From: Deltaproteobacteria bacterium
Lineage (GTDB): Bacteria > Myxococcota_A > UBA796 > UBA9615
Direction of reading: 5' to 3'
NCBI GenBank assembly: GCA_029261955.1
Contig: JAJDAI010001008.1
Location: 1-8,784, forward strand
DNA: 8,784 nt
The position numbers and the translations under genes were made by a program. Shown here piece after piece: positions 5,260-8,784 of the stretch. A model generated the notes under the pieces. That model ran no database searches and had not been told where the DNA came from. It saw only the letters and a program-made list of their open reading frames with translations. The stretch's first letter is position 1, and every line of letters begins with the position of its first letter.

Positions 5260-6870
5260 GTGCCCTCCCGCTCCAACGCGCTGCTCGTCGGGCTCGTCCT
5301 CCTCCTCGTCCTGCTGACCCAGTCGGCGACGGCGTGGTGGCTTCGCGGCAGCGATCTGCCGGACGGCTTCCAGAACGAGTACGAGCACCTCTACACGCTG
5401 ACCGAGGTCTACTTCCGGGCCCGCGACGGGGGGCTGGCCGAGGCCGACGCCGCCCTCTGGGGGGGCTACTACCCGCCCGGGATTCACGCCGTCGCCTCCG
5501 CCGGCATGGCGGTCTTCGGCCGGAGCCGCGCCGTGGCGACGCTGTCGCTCACGGTCTTCCTGCTGGCCCTGCTGGGCGCGACGGCGGCCATCACGAAGCG
5601 GGTCTCCGACCTGCCGACGGCGGCGGTGGCTGTGGCCTTGCTGGCGGGCTACCCGGCGATCTTCGGGAACGTCCGCCGCTACGAACCGAACATCGCCCTC
5701 GCGGGCCTCGTCGCGCTGGCCCTGGCCTTCCTCATCCTGCGGGGCCTGAACAGCCGACGCGACGCCGTTCTCTTCGGTCTGATCTGCGGCGCTGGGCTGC
5801 TCGTGGACCGCATGGTCTTCGCCGTCTACCTGCTGCCCCCCTTGCTGTTCGCGGGGCGCGGCTGGCTTCGCGATCGCTCGCTCAGGCCCCTCGGGGCGCT
5901 GGCGGTCGCGGCCCTCGTCGCCGCGCCCTTCTACGTCCGCTTCGCCCGCAACCACCTCGGCGAGATCACGAGCCAGCTCGGCGGTGAGGTCACCTCCGTC
6001 GGCGCGGAGAGCCAGTCGCTGCCCGCCTGGACACCCCTCGGGCTGGGCTACTACCCGCTGTCCTTCCTGGAGGGGCAGATGGGCCTGGTGCTGGGGCTCG
6101 CGACGATCGCCGGGATCGCGCTGCACCTCGCAAAGCGTCAGCCGGATCCGAGGCTCCGCCTGGTCGAAGCCTGGGGCCTGGGCGGCCTGCTGATCGTGAC
6201 CCTGGTGGCCAAGAAGCAGCCCTTCTACTCGATCCCCCTGCTCGCCCCGCTGGCGGTGCTGGCGGCGATGGGTTGGCGCGCGGTGCCCCTGCGATCGCTG
6301 CGGATCGGGATCGTGGCGATCGTCGCCCTCGCGTCGCTGCACCAGGCGACCTTCCTGACGCGGGGCGAGGGCCTGCTGCCGAGCCCGGGGCGCTGGGTCT
6401 GGTTCGCGGGTGCTTCGCCCTTCCCGCCCTCGTTCCTGGGCCACGAGTACACGATGGCCTGGGCCAACCGCGAGCAGGACCTGCGGCTGGAGCACGCCGC
6501 CGAGCTGTGCGCCGACACGGCGCCCTACACCCTGCTGCACAGCGACGCGCACGGAGCCTACGAGGGCCAGGTGATGCCGACCCTGCGGCTGCTGCGCGAC
6601 ACGCGGCTGGTCGAGGGCGCGCTGATGGCTCCGGGCGCCTTCGTGGAGCACGCCGATCAGGCCGGCTGCTTCGTCTACATCACCGACTCGGATCGCGAGT
6701 GGCCGGACGCGGGATCGGTGGCCGCGCTCTACGACAGCCGGGGGATCGGGCAGCCTCCGCCGGAGCTGGCCCCAGCGCTGCACGGCTTGCGATCCGCCGC
6801 GGCCCTGCTGGAGTCCTGGGACTCGGCGCCCGGCGAGCGGGTGCTGGTGTATCGGATCGCGCCCCGCTGA
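5260..6870 (+). CDS. Polytopic membrane glycosyltransferase, GT-C fold (GT39/ArnT-like)
   Basis: This 536-residue integral membrane protein has about ten hydrophobic segments (roughly 7-27, 91-111, 118-136, 144-160, 169-198 (possibly two), 211-228, 273-290, 303-318, 322-338, 348-362), then a soluble C-terminal part (about 380-536). After the first segment, an acidic loop (DLPDGFQNEYEHLY, 32-45) sits where GT-C enzymes carry catalytic acids; YYPPGIHAV, RRYEPNIALAG and KKQPFYSIPLLAPLAVL resemble GT39/ArnT landmarks. Such enzymes move sugars from polyprenyl-phosphate donors to lipids or proteins outside the cytoplasmic membrane; donor and acceptor here are unknown. The GTG at 5260 gives a complete first membrane segment, and no ATG lies nearby. 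No ribosome-binding site precedes it, but a -10-like TACCTT ends six bases upstream, suggesting leaderless translation. No clear terminator follows; a weak 5-bp hairpin (6874-6893) is the only candidate. Confidence 0.8.
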   Translation: MPSRSNALLVGLVLLLVLLTQSATAWWLRGSDLPDGFQNEYEHLYTLTEVYFRARDGGLAEADAALWGGYYPPGIHAVASAGMAVFGRSRAVATLSLTVFLLALLGATAAITKRVSDLPTAAVAVALLAGYPAIFGNVRRYEPNIALAGLVALALAFLILRGLNSRRDAVLFGLICGAGLLVDRMVFAVYLLPPLLFAGRGWLRDRSLRPLGALAVAALVAAPFYVRFARNHLGEITSQLGGEVTSVGAESQSLPAWTPLGLGYYPLSFLEGQMGLVLGLATIAGIALHLAKRQPDPRLRLVEAWGLGGLLIVTLVAKKQPFYSIPLLAPLAVLAAMGWRAVPLRSLRIGIVAIVALASLHQATFLTRGEGLLPSPGRWVWFAGASPFPPSFLGHEYTMAWANREQDLRLEHAAELCADTAPYTLLHSDAHGAYEGQVMPTLRLLRDTRLVEGALMAPGAFVEHADQAGCFVYITDSDREWPDAGSVAALYDSRGIGQPPPELAPALHGLRSAAALLESWDSAPGERVLVYRIAPR

Positions 6871-6931
6871 GCGGGCAACCTCTGGCCCTTGCCGCCTCAC
6901 GCGCGTGGAGCCGAAAGTGCAGAGCAGGCAT

Positions 6932-6947
6932 CCCCGCAGCCGCGGGG
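6932..6947. promoter_or_regulatory. GC hairpin in the lipoprotein promoter region
   Basis: CCCCGC (6932-6937) and GCGGGG (6942-6947) form a 6-bp inverted repeat with a 4-base centre. It lies directly upstream of the putative -10 at 6955 and occupies part of the -35 zone. It could be an operator-like site or a remnant 3' hairpin of the upstream gene; there is no T-run after it. Confidence 0.25.
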
Positions 6948-6954
6948 CGCTTGG

Positions 6955-6962
6955 TAGCATGC
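6955..6962 (+). promoter_or_regulatory. Putative -10 element of the acidic lipoprotein gene
   Basis: TAGCATGC begins 41 bases before the ATG at 6996, predicting a leader of roughly 30 bases that contains the AGGGG ribosome-binding site (6986-6990). It fits the TAnnnTGC pattern found before three other genes here. No TTGACA-like -35 box is visible. Confidence 0.45.
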
Positions 6963-6995
6963 ACGGTCTGCGTACCGCGGTTCTCAGGGGTCTCA

Positions 6996-8784
6996 ATGAG
7001 CGCAATCACCTCGACGTGTCGCAAGCTGGCGGCAGCCAGCCTTGTGGCGGCGATGCTTCTGGTCTCGGGCTGTCCCGATCCGAACGTCGTCCTCCGGATC
7101 GACAAGTTCAGCCTCCTGTTCACGCGGCAGGCCGTCATCGTCGCTGATGAGGCGGACCCCTCACGCCTGCTCCACGTGCCTGGCGACGCCGTGCAGAAGC
7201 GCGTCACCATCTCGAACACCGACACGCAGCCCATCAACCTGCACATCTACCTGAAGACCGACGATCCGGATACGCCCAACGCCTCCGCCTTCGTCCCCGT
7301 CATCCCCGCCTTCGCCGACCTGCCCGAGCCCTTCAACTACCGGGTCGAGGGCAACTCCCGCCTCGAGTTCGACATCGAGTTCCAGGGCGAGGTCCTGGGC
7401 ACGAACATCGGCCGCCTGGTCATCGAGAACCTCGAGGACGAGTTCCACCAGGAGGTCATCCTCCAGGGCACCATCGACTGCGTCTCGCTGGGCTGGGACA
7501 TCGACCAGGACGGCTACTGCATCAACGTCGGCGACGTCGATCCGGGCCTCGGCCTGGGCACGTTGGAGGAGGACTGCAACGACCTGCCCGACGAGGGCTA
7601 CGACATCCACCCCGGCGTCGAAGAGGTCTGCGAAGAAGGCGGCCAGATCGACAACGACTGCAACGGCAGCGTGGCGGTCGCGGTGGACGAGGACGGCGAC
7701 GGCTACTGCGACCTCGATCGCTCCTGCGGCGCGGACGAAGGCGACCTCGTGCCCTTCTGCATCGACGTAGTGCACGACTGCAACGACGACCCGCTCGACC
7801 CCCGCGCCGCCTCGGTGAACCCCGGCCGCGACGAGGTCTGCGAGCCCGGCTTCCTGGACGAGCAGCTCGACAACGACTGCGACCCGAGCAACGACGGCGA
7901 GGGCATGAACATCTGGCTGCCCGACCGGGACAGCGACGGGATCGGCGCCTACAACCCCAACCTCGACGACGACGACCCGGACGCGCCGCTGCTCGTCTGC
8001 GGCTCCGTCACCGAGCGCGTGCTCTGCATCCCGCTGAACCCCGCCAACCCCGCCGCCGGCTGCGTGCACGACTGCAACGACAACCTCGCCAACACCTTCC
8101 CCGGCGCCACGGAGGTCTGCGACGGCCTCGACAACGACTGCGACGGCTGCGGCGGCGACAGCGACAACGACGGCATCGAGGACGCGAACTGCACGGCCGA
8201 CGAAGCCCTGGACGAGGTCCCCGCCGCCGACGGCCCCGACCTGAACCTCGACGGCGACGACGTGGCCCAGTGCTCGCGCGGCGCCGGCGGACAGCTCCTG
8301 GAGTGCGACGACGAGAACCAGTTCGTCTACTCCGGCGCCCCCGAGCTCTGCGACGGCAACGACACCAACTGCGACGGGGTCGTGCCCGACTTCGAGCAGG
8401 ACCTCGACGGCGACGGCTTCGTCGAGTGCACCGTGCAGGACCTGCTGGCCGGCTTCCCCGAGTTCGTCGACGTGACCGGCCAGGGCGACTGCAACGACGA
8501 CGCGGCCGACCCGCTCGCCGCGGACATCAACCCGGGCGCGACCGAGATCCCCTGCGACGACGTGGACAACAACTGCGATGGCCAGCTCCACGTGCTCGAG
8601 CAGGACGACGACGTGGACGGGGCCAGCGAGTGCGACGGGGACTGCAACGACAGCTCCCCGACCGTGCGTGAAGGCGCGGACGAACTCTGCGACGGCCTCG
8701 ACAACGACTGCGACGGCTGCGGCGGCGACAGCGACAACGACGGCATCGAGGACGCGAACTGCACGGCCGACGAAGCCCTGGACG
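6996..8784 (+). CDS. Acidic lipoprotein: Ig-like (choice-of-anchor D type) domain plus MopE-type repeats (3' end missing)
   Basis: The frame is open from the ATG at 6996 to the right edge (596 codons, no stop). AGGGG lies five bases before the ATG. Residues 1-26 are a lipoprotein signal (RK, hydrophobic core, lipobox LVSGC), predicting lipidation at C26 and an envelope or surface location. Residues about 35-160 resemble the choice-of-anchor-D/HYDIN-like Ig domain (RVTISNTDTQPINLHIYL, SRLEFDIEF, GTNIGRLVIENLE, EVILQGTI). After that come at least six MopE-type motifs, around residues 193-224, 261-296, 359-384, 437-461, 498-529 and 549-574, with interspersed D-x-D-x-DG loops (DEDGDGY, DRDSDGIG, DSDNDGIED, DLDGDGF) like calcium-binding loops. 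From residue 161 about one residue in five is Asp, and no lysine occurs after residue 87. MopE-type motifs are annotated as putatively metal-binding; a calcium- or copper-dependent surface role is inference. The gene is a transcriptional unit of its own by context. Confidence 0.88.
   Translation, partial: MSAITSTCRKLAAASLVAAMLLVSGCPDPNVVLRIDKFSLLFTRQAVIVADEADPSRLLHVPGDAVQKRVTISNTDTQPINLHIYLKTDDPDTPNASAFVPVIPAFADLPEPFNYRVEGNSRLEFDIEFQGEVLGTNIGRLVIENLEDEFHQEVILQGTIDCVSLGWDIDQDGYCINVGDVDPGLGLGTLEEDCNDLPDEGYDIHPGVEEVCEEGGQIDNDCNGSVAVAVDEDGDGYCDLDRSCGADEGDLVPFCIDVVHDCNDDPLDPRAASVNPGRDEVCEPGFLDEQLDNDCDPSNDGEGMNIWLPDRDSDGIGAYNPNLDDDDPDAPLLVCGSVTERVLCIPLNPANPAAGCVHDCNDNLANTFPGATEVCDGLDNDCDGCGGDSDNDGIEDANCTADEALDEVPAADGPDLNLDGDDVAQCSRGAGGQLLECDDENQFVYSGAPELCDGNDTNCDGVVPDFEQDLDGDGFVECTVQDLLAGFPEFVDVTGQGDCNDDAADPLAADINPGATEIPCDDVDNNCDGQLHVLEQDDDVDGASECDGDCNDSSPTVREGADELCDGLDNDCDGCGGDSDNDGIEDANCTADEALD
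8116..8214 (+). repeat. 99-base exact direct repeat, internal copy
   Basis: Bases 8116-8214 are identical to 8686-8784, 570 bases (190 codons) apart and in frame. The repeat encodes residues 375-406 of the lipoprotein (CDGLDNDCDG, DSDNDGIEDANC, TADEALD). The base before it differs (g at 8115, c at 8685). Confidence 0.95.
8686..8784 (+). repeat. 99-base exact direct repeat, right copy (touches window edge)
   Basis: Partner of 8116-8214, encoding residues 565-596. The identity runs to the last base of the window, so the true repeat may be longer, possibly the start of another full 570-base unit. Confidence 0.95.

Noticed and set aside
3190..6870. A four-gene functional cluster (coiled-coil, radical SAM, methyltransferase, glycosyltransferase)
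   Set aside because: The genes lie on two strands with separate promoter-like elements and share no evident pathway. Adjacency alone does not support a system.
5098..7005. 635-codon minus-strand open frame
   Set aside because: It is a shadow of the glycosyltransferase gene. The translation is Arg/Gln/Gly/Glu-rich low-complexity sequence without motifs, and it crosses a gene boundary.
7161..8591. 476-codon minus-strand open frame
   Set aside because: It is antisense to the lipoprotein gene. Its Val/Ala/Gly-rich pattern comes from reading GAC/GGC/TGC-rich codons in reverse; the plus frame from 6996 has a signal peptide and domains.
1..8784. CRISPR array or mobile element behind the direct repeats
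   Set aside because: The repeats are in-frame parts of protein-coding modules spaced by hundreds of bases. There is no array of short repeats and spacers, and no transposase, integrase or terminal inverted repeat.

Overview
The window looks like a fragment of a high-GC genome from the Myxococcota or a related former 'Deltaproteobacteria' lineage, probably uncultured. The evidence is indirect: strong GC bias at third codon positions, large secreted Asp/Cys-rich proteins carrying the MopE-type putative metal-binding motif (DC-D/N-D ... PG ... E-x-C-D-x-x-D-x-D-C), a CGNG-x-L-D-P-G-E-E motif like the start of myxococcal Cys-rich repeats, and a lipoprotein with a choice-of-anchor-D/HYDIN-like Ig domain. 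No marker gene settles the taxonomy.

Layout: (1) 1-1480, plus strand: the 3' part of a secreted protein with three tandem 132-residue, eight-cysteine repeats and MopE-type inserts. (2) 1481-1624: a convergent intergenic region with two strong hairpins and a short palindrome. (3) 3088-1625, minus: a B12-binding-type radical SAM enzyme. (4) 4374-3190, minus: an unrecognised coiled-coil protein. (5) 4375-4502: a divergent promoter region. (6) 4503-5219, plus: a UbiE/MenG-like SAM methyltransferase. (7) 5260-6870, plus: a GT-C/GT39-like polytopic membrane glycosyltransferase, apparently with a leaderless GTG start. (8) 6996 to the right edge, plus: an acidic lipoprotein of at least 596 residues with an Ig-like domain and at least six MopE-type motifs. 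This last frame has no stop before the window ends and is easy to miss because long antisense shadow frames cover it. No intergenic stretch exceeds 150 bases.

The genes do not form an obvious pathway. The two edge genes encode cell-surface or secreted acidic proteins. The inner four are a radical SAM enzyme, a cytoplasmic coiled-coil protein, a quinone-type methyltransferase and a membrane glycosyltransferase. Five gene starts can be seen, and four have a TAnnnTGC element at a -10-like position (a degenerate one precedes the fifth), so most genes here seem to be transcribed separately. I found no defence system, mobile element, CRISPR array, tRNA or rRNA. The most unusual items are the three-repeat Cys-rich domain, the nearly lysine-free acidic surface proteins with long exact internal DNA repeats, and the shared promoter element. 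Both window edges fall inside exact repeats (79 and 99 bases), which suggests an assembly broken at repeats.
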